DNA of 64,000 bases. Origin: VXNE01 sp965116625 (GTDB taxonomy: Bacteria; Pseudomonadota; Gammaproteobacteria; Pseudomonadales; Azotimanducaceae). Positions within the stretch are counted from its first letter, which is position 1. Every line of letters begins with the position of its first letter. Positions 6,200-15,176 of this stretch are shown here, piece by piece. A program made the translations under genes and the position numbers. The notes below the pieces were generated by a model. The model was not told where the DNA came from. It was given only the letters and a program-made list of their open reading frames with translations, and did no database searches. Location: the NCBI GenBank assembly GCA_965116625.1, contig OZ220717.1, positions 744,001 to 808,000 on the forward strand, read 5' to 3'.

Positions 6200-8382
6200 T
6201 CCAATGTCTCCAACTTCGCGGGACCCAACATTAACCATTTCGATCCTTCCTCCCTGAAATTCACCTGAATCCGCGCGCGCTCGCCGTTTCCTTCGCTCTG
6301 CAGCACGATGCCCTCGCCGAACTTGCCGTGGCGCACGCGCTGACCCACCCGCAATGCCGCCGAAGAATCCTCCAGCTTCGATCCCGCGCCGACCCTGCGC
6401 ACCGGCCTCGACACGGCCCCGCCCATGCGGACTTCCTCCAGGGTGTCCGTCGGAATCTCCAGCAGAAACCGCGAGGGGCGGTTGATCGATTCGGTACCGA
6501 AAAAGCGCCGAACCTGCGCATACGTGAGATAGAGCTGGCGCATGGCGCGCGTGACGCCAACATAGGCGAGGCGGCGTTCCTCCTCCATGCGGCCGGGTTC
6601 ATCCGCGGACCTGCGATGCGGAAACAGTCCTTCCTCGAGGCCCGTGAGGAACACCAGGGGAAACTCGAGCCCCTTGGCCGAATGCAGCGTCATCATCTGT
6701 ACCGCCGCTCCGTCCCCGGTCTGGTATTCGCCCGCTTCGAGGGCGGCATGGTCGAGGAACTGGTCGAGGTCCGACTCCTCCTCGTCGGCCTCGCCCCGGG
6801 GATCGACGGGAAACGTTCTCACTGCCCTGAACTGCCGGCATGCACTCACCAGCTCTTCCAGGTTTTCCTTGCGCGCCATTCCCCGCTCGCCCGGCTCCTT
6901 GCCGTGGTACTCCATGAGACCGCTGGCATCGATGCAGTGACGGGCGATCTCATCCAGCTCCGCGTGCAGCAAGGCCTCGGACATCGTATCGATCTCGTCG
7001 ATGAAGTTGCGCAGGACCGTTGCCATCCTGCCGCCCAGCTCGCCGCTCGCGATGCCGTCTTTCGCCGCCTGCCAGAGCGACGTCTCGTTTGCGCGAGCGA
7101 GTCCGCGCACGCTGTCGATGGTCCGTTCGCCGATACCCCGGGGCGGGGTATTGACCACCCGTTCGAAAGCGACATCGGCGTGGCGCTGGTTCATCAGCCG
7201 CATGTAGGCCAACGCGTTCTTGACTTCAGCCCGCTCGAAGAAGCGCAAACCCCCGTAGATGCGATAGGGGATGTCGGCCATCAGAAAGGCTTCTTCCAGC
7301 ACGCGGGACTGTGCATTCGACCGGTAGAGCACCGCGACTTCGTCCGGGGCACCATCGCGCAGCCACTCGCGGGTCCGGTCCGCGACGAAACGCGCCTCCT
7401 CGACTTCGTTGAACGCGGCGTAGACCTTGACCGGGTCGCCGTCTCCCGCAGAAGTCCAAAGGGACTTGCCGAGGCGGCCCAGGTTGTTGCCGATCAGCCC
7501 GTTGGCCGCGTCCAGGATCTTGCTGGTAGAGCGGTAGTTCTGTTCCAGCCGAATGATCTCGGTATTTTCGAAATCGTCCGAAAAGCGCTGGATGTTCTCG
7601 ATCTTCGCCCCCCGCCAGCCGTAGATCGACTGGTCGTCGTCCCCCACCGCCATGACATTGCCGGTGTCCCCGGCAAGCAGCCGCAGCCACGCGTACTGAA
7701 TCGTGTTGGTGTCCTGGAACTCATCCACCAGGAGCTGCCCGAAGCGGCGCCGGTAGTGGGTGAGCAGCGCATCGTTGTCGCGCAGGAGTTCGTGGCACCG
7801 CAGCAGCAGTTCGGCGAAGTCCACCAGGCCGCCACGGGCGCAGGCGGCTTCGTAGGCCTCGTAGAGTCGCTTCAGGGTCCTCGCCGAAAAGTCGTCGCTG
7901 CCCGGAATCTCGTCCGGCCTGCGGCCACGGTCCTTCTGCGCGTTGATGAACCCAGCGACCTGGCGCGCGGGCCATGCGCTCTCTTCCAGGTCCTGCGCCT
8001 TGATTACCCGCCGGATCAGGCGTAGCTGGTCGTCGGCGTCGATGATCTGAAAGTTCTGCGGCAGGCCCGCGTCCTCCCAGTGCATGCGCAGGAGGCGATG
8101 GGCGATACCGTGAAATGTCCCCACCCACATGCCGCGCCCGGGCATGTCGAGCAGGGCCTCCGCCCGGGAGCGCATTTCCGCCGCGGCCTTGTTGGTGAAA
8201 GTGACCGCGAGCACGCCCTGGGGGCTCATGCCCTCCACCTGGACCAGCCAGGCGATGCGATGCACCAGCACGCGCGTCTTGCCGCTCCCAGCGCCGGCGA
8301 CGACAAGCAGGTTGCCCAGGGGAGCGGTGACGGCTTCGCGCTGCCGCTCGTTCAGGGGCCCGATAATGCTCGATACGTCCAA
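6196..8382 (-). CDS. uvrD: DNA helicase II (UvrD)
   Basis: A 728-residue superfamily 1 helicase that unwinds DNA 3' to 5' in nucleotide excision and mismatch repair. The N-terminus MDVSSIIGPLNERQREAV closely follows E. coli UvrD. Motif I is AGAGSGKT near residue 31, motif Ia AVTFTNKAAAEM, motif II VDEFQDTN near residue 218 and motif VI ERRLAYVGVTRA near residue 600. The C-terminal LRVGQRVRHGKFGEGIV block is the Tudor-like tail of UvrD, which favours UvrD over Rep. It starts three bases after glmS and its stop overlaps the start of the TRAP binding protein gene. Confidence 0.95.
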   Translation of the reverse strand: MDVSSIIGPLNERQREAVTAPLGNLLVVAGAGSGKTRVLVHRIAWLVQVEGMSPQGVLAVTFTNKAAAEMRSRAEALLDMPGRGMWVGTFHGIAHRLLRMHWEDAGLPQNFQIIDADDQLRLIRRVIKAQDLEESAWPARQVAGFINAQKDRGRRPDEIPGSDDFSARTLKRLYEAYEAACARGGLVDFAELLLRCHELLRDNDALLTHYRRRFGQLLVDEFQDTNTIQYAWLRLLAGDTGNVMAVGDDDQSIYGWRGAKIENIQRFSDDFENTEIIRLEQNYRSTSKILDAANGLIGNNLGRLGKSLWTSAGDGDPVKVYAAFNEVEEARFVADRTREWLRDGAPDEVAVLYRSNAQSRVLEEAFLMADIPYRIYGGLRFFERAEVKNALAYMRLMNQRHADVAFERVVNTPPRGIGERTIDSVRGLARANETSLWQAAKDGIASGELGGRMATVLRNFIDEIDTMSEALLHAELDEIARHCIDASGLMEYHGKEPGERGMARKENLEELVSACRQFRAVRTFPVDPRGEADEEESDLDQFLDHAALEAGEYQTGDGAAVQMMTLHSAKGLEFPLVFLTGLEEGLFPHRRSADEPGRMEEERRLAYVGVTRAMRQLYLTYAQVRRFFGTESINRPSRFLLEIPTDTLEEVRMGGAVSRPVRRVGAGSKLEDSSAALRVGQRVRHGKFGEGIVLQSEGNGERARIQVNFREEGSKWLMLGPAKLETLD

Positions 8383-8385
8383 CCG

Positions 8386-10230
8386 CTACTCGACGGTGAC
8401 CGACTTCGCCAGGTTTCGCGGCTGGTCCACGTCCGTGCCCTTCAACACCGCCACGTGGTAGGCGAGCAGTTGCAACGGGACCGTGTAGACGATGGGCGCC
8501 ACGGCATCGTGCACGTTCGGGACTTCGATGACGGTGAGGCCTTCTCCCTCGCGGAAACCCGCTTCCGCATTGGCGAAGACGTAGAGTTGGCCGCCCCGGG
8601 CGCGCACTTCCTGCAGGTTCGACTGGATCTTGCGCAAGAGATCGTTGTTAGGCGCGACGGCCACCACGGGCATCGCTTCTGTCACCAGGGCGAGAGGTCC
8701 ATGCTTCAGTTCTCCTGCGGGATAGGCCTCTGCGTGGATGTAGGAAATCTCCTTCAGCTTCAGCGCGCCTTCCAGCGCGACCGGGAGTTGCGGACCGCGG
8801 CCGAGGAACAGGGCGTGCTGACGGGCAACGAACTCCTCGGCAAGTTCCTGCAGGCGCGGCTCAAGTTGGAGCACTTCCTCGATGGCATCATCGAGTCCGT
8901 GCAGTGCTTGCACGAGTTCCGCCTCGGTCTTCGGGCTCATTCCGTGCCGGCGTCCGAGCAGGATGGTCAGCATCAGCAGGTCCGCGAGCATGGCTGTAAA
9001 GGCCTTGGTGGACGCGACGCCGAACTCCGCGCCCGCCTGCAGCATGATCGCCATGTCCGACTCGCGCACGATCGAACTGGTCGCGACGTTGCAGATCGCC
9101 AGGGTGTGGCGAAAGCCGATGTCCTTCGCGATACGCAGGGCGGCGAGGGTATCCGCCGTCTCTCCTGACTGCGAAGTGGTCACGAACAGGCTGTCAGGGG
9201 GTACCACGACGGGGCGATAACGCCATTCGCTCGCGATCTCCACCTGGCAGGAAATGCCGACGTACTCCTCGATCCAGTGCCTGGCAACGCAGCCGGCGTA
9301 ATAGGCTGTGCCACACGCGACAATGGTCACCGCCCGGGTTTCGTCGAGGATGCTCGTAGTGCGCACGCCGAATGCGCGTTCAAGCACTCGCGTGCGGTCG
9401 ATCCGTCCTTCCAGCGTGGACCGCACAACCCCGGGCTGCTCGTGAATCTCGCGCTGCATGTAGTGGCGGTAATTGCCCCGGTCCGCCTCCTCCGGGGCGT
9501 GTTCCACCCGCACCGTGGAACGCACGACGTTCTCGTCGTTCACGTTCCAGACCTCTATCCCCTCGCGGCGCACGTCGATCAGGTCGCCTTCCTCGAGCAG
9601 GATGAACCGATCCGTTACTGGCCGCAGCGCGAGCACGTCGGAGGCGATGAAGTTCTCGCCGAAACCGACCCCGACCACCAGTGCGCTCCCGGCCCGTGCG
9701 GCGACAATGCGGCCCGGCTCATCGCGGCACAGGACGCCGATGGCGTACTTGCCGTCGAGACGCTTGAGCGCCGCGCGCACCGCTTCCAGCAGGTCTCCCG
9801 TCCGCTCGTAGCATTGATCGATCAGGTGAACGATCACCTCCGTATCCGTCTCGGAAGTGAACTCGTACCCATTCTCGACCAGCTCCTCCCGCAGGGGCTC
9901 GAAGTCCTCGATGATGCCGTTGTGGACGAGCGCTATCCGGTTTGACGATACGTGGGGATGGGCATTGCACTCCACCGGGGGGCCATGGGTCGCCCAGCGC
10001 GTATGCGCGATACCTGCGGTGCCGAGCACGGGCCGTTCATTCACGCTGTCGACCAGCGCCCGCACCTTGCCGATCGTGCGCCGGTGGACGAATTCCGCCG
10101 CGCCGTTGCCGTCCGAACCGACGATCGCCAGTCCTGCCGAGTCGTAGCCGCGATATTCGAGGCGCTGCAATCCTTCGAGCAGAATGCCCGAGACATCCCG
10201 GCTCGACACGGCTCCGACAATGCCGCACAC
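8386..10230 (-). CDS. glmS: Glutamine--fructose-6-phosphate aminotransferase (isomerizing)
   Basis: GlmS makes glucosamine-6-phosphate from fructose-6-phosphate and glutamine, the first step to UDP-GlcNAc. The start is a GTG giving MCGIVGAVSS, so the catalytic cysteine is residue 2 as required. The N-terminal glutaminase domain includes GIAHTRWATHG near residue 72; two SIS sugar-isomerase domains follow (TSQSGETADT, and LFLGRGPQLPVALEGALKLK). The end KGTDVDQPRNLAKSVTVE is the canonical tail. Length is 614 residues against about 610 in the family. It lies four bases after glmU, so the pathway enzymes are coexpressed. Confidence 0.97.
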   Translation of the reverse strand: MCGIVGAVSSRDVSGILLEGLQRLEYRGYDSAGLAIVGSDGNGAAEFVHRRTIGKVRALVDSVNERPVLGTAGIAHTRWATHGPPVECNAHPHVSSNRIALVHNGIIEDFEPLREELVENGYEFTSETDTEVIVHLIDQCYERTGDLLEAVRAALKRLDGKYAIGVLCRDEPGRIVAARAGSALVVGVGFGENFIASDVLALRPVTDRFILLEEGDLIDVRREGIEVWNVNDENVVRSTVRVEHAPEEADRGNYRHYMQREIHEQPGVVRSTLEGRIDRTRVLERAFGVRTTSILDETRAVTIVACGTAYYAGCVARHWIEEYVGISCQVEIASEWRYRPVVVPPDSLFVTTSQSGETADTLAALRIAKDIGFRHTLAICNVATSSIVRESDMAIMLQAGAEFGVASTKAFTAMLADLLMLTILLGRRHGMSPKTEAELVQALHGLDDAIEEVLQLEPRLQELAEEFVARQHALFLGRGPQLPVALEGALKLKEISYIHAEAYPAGELKHGPLALVTEAMPVVAVAPNNDLLRKIQSNLQEVRARGGQLYVFANAEAGFREGEGLTVIEVPNVHDAVAPIVYTVPLQLLAYHVAVLKGTDVDQPRNLAKSVTVE

Positions 10231-10234
10231 GACG

Positions 10235-11656
10235 CTATCCGTCCGCGGGGGACTTATCCCCGCGCTCCTGTTCCCTCCGGGCCTGGGGCGAACGCCACTT
10301 CTTGATGTTGCGCTGCCTGCTGCGCCCAACCGCCAGATCCTTCTCCTCGACCGCCACCGTGATCGTCGATCCCGCTCCAACATAGGCGTCATCGCCAATC
10401 TCGACGGGTGCTACGAGAGTCGCATTGGTGCCCACGAATACGCGGTCGCCGATCGCTGTTTCGTGTTTGTCCACGCCGTCATAGTTGCACGTGATCGCAC
10501 CTGCGCCGATGTTGCAGTCGTCGCCAACCTCCGCATCGCCAAGGTAGGCGAGATGGCTTGCCTTGGTGCCCGCGCCGAGACGCGCCTTCTTGGTCTCCAC
10601 GAAGTTGCCGATCTTGACGCCTTCGCCGAGTTGCGTACCGGGCCTTAGGCGTGCAAACGGACCGATCGTCGCGTCCTGCGCGATACGTGCGCCGTCGATG
10701 ACGGTATTCGCTTCCACCGTCACATCGTCGCCGAGGATCGCATCCCGGATGAAGCAGTTGGGCCCGATCGAGACGCGCTCGCCGAGGACCACTTCACCCT
10801 CGAACACGGAATTGACGTCGATGGTGCAATCCGACCCCGCCTTGAGAGAACCGCGCAGGTCGAACCGCGCGGGATCCCGAAACGTCACGCCTTCCCGCAT
10901 GAGTGCTTCCGCGCACCGCTGCTGATAGCGCCGCTCGGCCGCCGCAAGCTGTACCCGATCATTCACCCCGGCAAAGTCGTCGAACGACCGCGCCTTGATA
11001 CCCACAACAGGGACGCCTTCAGATTGCGCGGCGGCAACGATGTCGGTCAGGTAGAACTCGCCCTGGGCATTGTCGTTGCCTAGGCCCCCCAGCAACCGCT
11101 TGAGCGAGGCGGCTGGCGCGGCGAGGATGCCTGTATTGATTTCCGTGACACGGCGCTCGGCGTCCGAGGCGTCCGCATCCTCCACGATGGCGGCAATGCT
11201 GCCGTCGTCGTTGCGGATCACCCGACCTAACCCAGCCGGGTCTGCGGCGTCGGCCGTGACAACCGCGATGCAGTCGCCTTCGGCGCTCGCGCCCGCGCAT
11301 TGCGCCAATGTCTGGCCGTCCGCCAGCGGGACGTCGCCGTAGATCACCAGCACCGTCGCATTGTCGTCGACGTGCGGTATGGCCTGGGATGTCGCGTGAC
11401 CCGTGCCAAGTTGCTCTGTCTGTTCAATCCAGTTGAGATCCGAATCATCAGCGCATCGTGAAGCGACCTCTTTGCCATCCCGGCCCACAACTACATGCAC
11501 CTGCGCCGGGTTGAGTTCCAGGGCGGTCTGGAGCACGTGCGCGAGCAGGGGCTTGCCGGCGATCTCGTGCAACACCTTGGCCTGACTGGACCGCATGCGC
11601 TTGCCCTGACCCGCTGCCAGCACGACGATTTCCAGATTCGATGTGGGTTTGGAAAT
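10235..11656 (-). CDS. glmU: Bifunctional GlmU: N-acetylglucosamine-1-phosphate uridylyltransferase / glucosamine-1-phosphate acetyltransferase
   Basis: GlmU acetylates glucosamine-1-phosphate and couples it to UTP. The N-terminal nucleotidyltransferase has VVLAAGQGKRMRS; the C-terminal half is a left-handed beta helix of hexapeptide repeats (KIGNFVETKKARLGAGTKAS, YDGVDKHET). The most likely start is ATT at 11656, giving MSKPTSNLEIVVLAAGQ: an AGGAGG ribosome binding site (11666-11671) lies nine bases upstream, no ATG, GTG or TTG falls between it and the conserved core, and a TATAAT box lies farther upstream. Any in-frame upstream start (for example 11773) would lie before that promoter. With this start the protein is 473 residues, slightly longer than E. 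coli's 456. Confidence 0.92.
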   Translation of the reverse strand: MSKPTSNLEIVVLAAGQGKRMRSSQAKVLHEIAGKPLLAHVLQTALELNPAQVHVVVGRDGKEVASRCADDSDLNWIEQTEQLGTGHATSQAIPHVDDNATVLVIYGDVPLADGQTLAQCAGASAEGDCIAVVTADAADPAGLGRVIRNDDGSIAAIVEDADASDAERRVTEINTGILAAPAASLKRLLGGLGNDNAQGEFYLTDIVAAAQSEGVPVVGIKARSFDDFAGVNDRVQLAAAERRYQQRCAEALMREGVTFRDPARFDLRGSLKAGSDCTIDVNSVFEGEVVLGERVSIGPNCFIRDAILGDDVTVEANTVIDGARIAQDATIGPFARLRPGTQLGEGVKIGNFVETKKARLGAGTKASHLAYLGDAEVGDDCNIGAGAITCNYDGVDKHETAIGDRVFVGTNATLVAPVEIGDDAYVGAGSTITVAVEEKDLAVGRSRQRNIKKWRSPQARREQERGDKSPADG

Positions 11657-11698
11657 GGTCGGGCGCCTCCTGCCGCGGTCCGGGCCGCGAATGCGCTG

Positions 11699-11704
11699 AT
11701 TATA
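11699..11704 (-). promoter_or_regulatory. Probable glmU -10 hexamer
   Basis: On the minus strand TATAAT stands about 42 bases before the proposed ATT start of glmU, leaving a leader of roughly 35 bases that includes the AGGAGG ribosome binding site. No convincing -35 hexamer is visible. It would let glmU-glmS-uvrD be transcribed separately from the ATP synthase operon upstream. Confidence 0.45.
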
Positions 11705-11811
11705 GGATGCGCCGACCGGAATGCTTACCCCAAGCAATGATGGTGCAGCCCACGCTTGCCGGCGCGGGCGCATCGCAGATAGAGAAGGCTATCGAAACGG
11801 TCGGACCAGCC

Positions 11812-12414
11812 TCAGTTGCGTGCCCGCACCGCGGCCTCCCGGCTCAGGCAACGGCCGAGCCATGCGTCCAGGTGCGGTTGCTCCGCGAAGTCGATGCCGG
11901 CCGCCCGCGCCCAGGCGAAGACGCTGGCGACATTGAGATCGGCAACGCTGAACGTGTCGCCTAGCAGGTAGTCGCGGTCGGATAACGCGTCGTTCAGCAC
12001 ATTGAAAGGTCGTTGCAACTCGGCGATGCCGGCTGCCGCCGCTTCCGCGTCCTGCTCATGGCCCCGCAATCCCCGCGTTTTCAGCAGGACGTCGAGCAGC
12101 GTGATCTCTACCGCGGTCATGACCCAGAACGACCAGCGCAGCGTCTGCGCCTCGTCCTCGGGCGTGCCCGGCGCCAGTTTCCCGTGCTTCTTCGCAAGAT
12201 AGATGTTGATGGCCATGGACTCGGAGAGGGTGAAGCCATCGTCGTCGATGGCAGGCACCTGGCCCATGGGGTTCGCCGCCACGAGGTCTTCTGTCGGTAT
12301 CGGGGCTTCTTCCTGGAAGCCGTACTCGTGCCGAAAGTCGAGTCCCAGTTCGTGCGCCATCCAAAGGGTGCGCATCGCCCGGCTCATTGGAGGGCCGTAG
12401 ATGGTCAGTGTCAT
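11812..12414 (-). CDS. Glutathione S-transferase family protein
   Basis: A 200-residue protein with the GST layout. The N-terminal thioredoxin-like domain starts MTLTIYGPPMSRAMRTLWMA and has the glutathione-contact segments PMGQVPAIDDDG (cis-proline) and LSESMAINIYLAKKHG. The C-terminal all-helical domain ends with DYLLGDTFSVADLNVASVF, the N-capping box typical of GSTs. Substrate class cannot be assigned. It lies 21 bases after atpC, between atpC and glmU, where gammaproteobacteria usually have no GST. Confidence 0.85.
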   Translation of the reverse strand: MTLTIYGPPMSRAMRTLWMAHELGLDFRHEYGFQEEAPIPTEDLVAANPMGQVPAIDDDGFTLSESMAINIYLAKKHGKLAPGTPEDEAQTLRWSFWVMTAVEITLLDVLLKTRGLRGHEQDAEAAAAGIAELQRPFNVLNDALSDRDYLLGDTFSVADLNVASVFAWARAAGIDFAEQPHLDAWLGRCLSREAAVRARN

Positions 12415-12435
12415 GACGGCTCCCCCGTACCAGCG

Positions 12436-12858
12436 TCAGCGCCGGCGCTTCCGCAGTTCTTCCAGCGTCCGCTGGCGGCCCGCGGCGTCCGCCAACTGCG
12501 CCGTCGCCATGGAGAAGTCGAAGTCGGCGGCCTGTTCCGAAAGATCGCGCTCGGCCCGGTCCCTCGACTCGACGGCGGCGGCCTCGTCTATGTCGTCTGC
12601 GCGCAATGCGGTATCCGCCAGCACGGTCACGATGCCCGGCTGCACCTCGAGGAATCCACCCGACGCGAAGAAGACGTCCTCTTCCCCGTCTTCGAACCGA
12701 AGCGTCACCGGCCCTGGCTTGATGCCTGTCAGGAGCGGCGCGTGACCCGGCAGTATGCCGAGTTCCCCGATGGTGCCGGTTGCAATGACCATTGTGACGC
12801 GGCCGGAGAAGATCTCCTTCTCGGCGCTCACGATGTCACATTGCATGGTCGCGGCCAT
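12436..12858 (-). CDS. atpC: ATP synthase F1 epsilon subunit
   Basis: A 140-residue central-stalk subunit that couples rotation and can inhibit hydrolysis. The beta-sandwich domain contains CDIVSAEKEIFSGRVTMV and GELGILPGHAPLLTGIKPG, both hallmark segments; a helical hairpin follows. The ATG at 12858 has AGGAG seven bases upstream. It lies 11 bases after atpD and is the last gene of the atp operon. Confidence 0.95.
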   Translation of the reverse strand: MAATMQCDIVSAEKEIFSGRVTMVIATGTIGELGILPGHAPLLTGIKPGPVTLRFEDGEEDVFFASGGFLEVQPGIVTVLADTALRADDIDEAAAVESRDRAERDLSEQAADFDFSMATAQLADAAGRQRTLEELRKRRR

Positions 12859-12869
12859 GGCCCGTCTCC

Positions 12870-14252
12870 TTACGCGTCTATCGTCTGCGCCTTCTCGCGC
12901 GCACTGTCGATGTCCCCGACCATGTAGAACGACTGCTCCGGCAGGTCGTCGGCCTCGCCGTCGAGGACGGCCCTGAAGCTTCGGACGGTGTTCTCGCGCG
13001 AGACGTATTGGCCGGGTTGGCCCGTGAACTGTTCGGCGACGAACATCGGCTGCGAGAAGAACTGCTGCATCTTGCGTGCACGGTATACGAGCGCCTTGTC
13101 GTCCTCCGACAGTTCGTCCATGCCCAGGATGGCGATGATGTCGCGCAGCTCCCCGTAACGCTGCAGGGTTTCCTGGACGCCACGCGCGGTCTCGTAGTGT
13201 TCCCGGCCAACGACGTTCGGGTCGAGCTGCCGGCTGGTTGAGTCGAGCGGGTCGACCGCCGGATAGATCCCGAGGTCCGTGATGGCGCGGGACAGGGTGA
13301 CGGTGGAGTCGAGGTGCGCGAAGGTCGTCGCCGGCGACGGGTCGGTCAGGTCGTCCGCAGGGACGTAGATGGCCTGGACCGATGTGATCGATCCGGTCTT
13401 GGTGGTGGTGATCCTCTCCTGCAGCGCGCCCATCTCTTCGGCGAGGTTCGGCTGGTATCCGACAGCGGAAGGCATGCGCCCGAGCAGCGCCGACACTTCC
13501 GTGCCGGCCAGGGTGTAGCGATAGATGTTGTCGATGAAGAGCAGCACGTCGCGGCCTTCGTCGCGGAACTGTTCCGCGAGCGTCAGGCCGGTGAGTCCCA
13601 CGCGCAGCCGGTTGCCCGGGGGCTCGTTCATCTGGCCGAAAACCAGGGAGATCTTGTCCAACACCCCGGCGTCGGTCATCTCGTAGTAGAAGTCGTTGCC
13701 TTCGCGGGTCCGCTCGCCGACGCCGGCGAATACCGAAAGGCCCGAGTGCTCGATGGCGATGTTGCGGATCAGCTCCAGCATGGTGACGGTCTTGCCGACG
13801 CCGGCACCGCCGAAAAGGCCTACCTTGCCGCCCCTCGCCATCGGGCACATGAGGTCGATGACTTTCACGCCTGTCTCAAGCAGTTCAATGTCGCCCTTCT
13901 GGTCCTCGAAGGTCGGCGGGTCCCGGTGGATGGGCAGGCGCTGGCGGGCGTTGATCGCGCCCTTCTCGTCGATGGCATCGCCGAGCACGTTCATGATGCG
14001 GCCGAGGGTTTCCTCGCCCACAGGGACCGAAATCGGCTGGCCCGTGTTCGTCACCGAGAGGCCGCGGGCAAGGCCCTCGGACGACCCCATGGCGATCGAA
14101 CGCACGACGCCGTCGCCGAGTTGCTGCTGTACCTCGAGCGTGAGTCCGCGCTCCGTGACGAGGAGGGCGTCGTAGACCTTCGGAACCTCCTCCCGCGGAA
14201 ATTCGACGTCGATGACCGCGCCGATGATCTGGACGATTTTGCCGCTGCTCAT
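12870..14252 (-). CDS. atpD: ATP synthase F1 beta subunit
   Basis: The catalytic subunit of F1, 460 residues. The Walker A GGAGVGKTV is near residue 150 and Walker B DVLLFIDNIYR near residue 240; the DELSEDD segment follows in the C-terminal domain. The start MSSGKIVQIIGAVIDVEFPR is typical; longer in-frame openings run into the atpG spacer. Near-universal residues are intact. Confidence 0.97.
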   Translation of the reverse strand: MSSGKIVQIIGAVIDVEFPREEVPKVYDALLVTERGLTLEVQQQLGDGVVRSIAMGSSEGLARGLSVTNTGQPISVPVGEETLGRIMNVLGDAIDEKGAINARQRLPIHRDPPTFEDQKGDIELLETGVKVIDLMCPMARGGKVGLFGGAGVGKTVTMLELIRNIAIEHSGLSVFAGVGERTREGNDFYYEMTDAGVLDKISLVFGQMNEPPGNRLRVGLTGLTLAEQFRDEGRDVLLFIDNIYRYTLAGTEVSALLGRMPSAVGYQPNLAEEMGALQERITTTKTGSITSVQAIYVPADDLTDPSPATTFAHLDSTVTLSRAITDLGIYPAVDPLDSTSRQLDPNVVGREHYETARGVQETLQRYGELRDIIAILGMDELSEDDKALVYRARKMQQFFSQPMFVAEQFTGQPGQYVSRENTVRSFRAVLDGEADDLPEQSFYMVGDIDSAREKAQTIDA

Positions 14253-14284
14253 GCGTGTTGTGTCCCCTATTCGTGTTCCTGTTG

Positions 14285-15145
14285 CTACACCGCCGCCGCG
14301 CCGCCGACGATCTCTGCGATTTCCTGGGTGATCGACGCCTGGCGTGCGTTGTTGTACAGCAACGTCAGTTCGCCGATGAGTTCTTCCGCGGCATCCGTCG
14401 CGTTCTTCATCGCGATCATCTTGGCGGCCTGTTCGCAGGCGGTGTTCTCGATCACCGCGTGGTAGACCTGCCCCTCTATGAAACGCGTCACCAGGCCGTC
14501 GATCAGTTGCCTCGCGTCCGGCTCGTAGATGTAGTCCCAACGGCGCTTCAGCGCATCGTCGTCTTCCGGATCGAGGGGCAGAAGCTGCTTGATTGTCGGG
14601 CGTTGGGTCATCGTGTTGACGAACTCGTTGGAAATGATGTCGAGCCGGTCGATGTCGCCCGCCTCGAAAGCATCCAGCATGACCTTGACGCCGCCGATCA
14701 GCGTCTCGACCGCAGGTTGCTCGCCGATATTGTTGATGGTCGCGACCACGTTGCCGCCGAACGCTCGGAAGAACGCGGCCGCCTTGTTCCCGATCAACGT
14801 AAGGTCGATCTCAACGCCTTGCGCGTCCCACTGCGCCATCGTGCGCACCAGTTCCCGGAACAGGTTGGCATTCAGGCCGCCGCAGAGACCCTTGTCGGTC
14901 GACACGACGATATAGCCCATGCGCCGGACTTCGCGGGCGTTCATGTAGGTATGTCGGTACTCCGGATTCGAGTTCGCGAGGTGGCCGATCACCTGCCGAA
15001 TGTGGTCTGAGTACGGACGCCCCTGTTCCATGCGCTCCCGTGTGCGGCGCATCTTGCTCGCCGCCACGAGCTGCATGGCGCCGGTGATCTTCTGCGTGTT
15101 CTCCACGCTGCCGATCTTCTTCCTGATTTCCTTGCCGACGGCCAT
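14285..15145 (-). CDS. atpG: ATP synthase F1 gamma subunit
   Basis: The rotating central shaft of F1, 286 residues. It opens with MAVGKEIRKKIGSVENTQKITGAM-type sequence and includes STDKGLCGGLNANLFR near residue 80. The C-terminal helix with MKNATDAAEELIGELTLLYN and ITQEIAEIVGGAAAV is diagnostic. Position between atpA and atpD is canonical. Confidence 0.97.
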   Translation of the reverse strand: MAVGKEIRKKIGSVENTQKITGAMQLVAASKMRRTRERMEQGRPYSDHIRQVIGHLANSNPEYRHTYMNAREVRRMGYIVVSTDKGLCGGLNANLFRELVRTMAQWDAQGVEIDLTLIGNKAAAFFRAFGGNVVATINNIGEQPAVETLIGGVKVMLDAFEAGDIDRLDIISNEFVNTMTQRPTIKQLLPLDPEDDDALKRRWDYIYEPDARQLIDGLVTRFIEGQVYHAVIENTACEQAAKMIAMKNATDAAEELIGELTLLYNNARQASITQEIAEIVGGAAAV

Positions 15146-15176
15146 CCCGTACTACCGATGCGCTGCGCTTAAGCGG

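Noticed and set aside
6328..8025. 565-codon open frame opposite uvrD
   Set aside because: It has shadow composition, while uvrD on the other strand has all helicase motifs.
11657..11773. Upstream in-frame start for glmU at 11773
   Set aside because: It would lie upstream of the TATAAT box and adds 39 residues with no family similarity; the AGGAGG site points to 11656.
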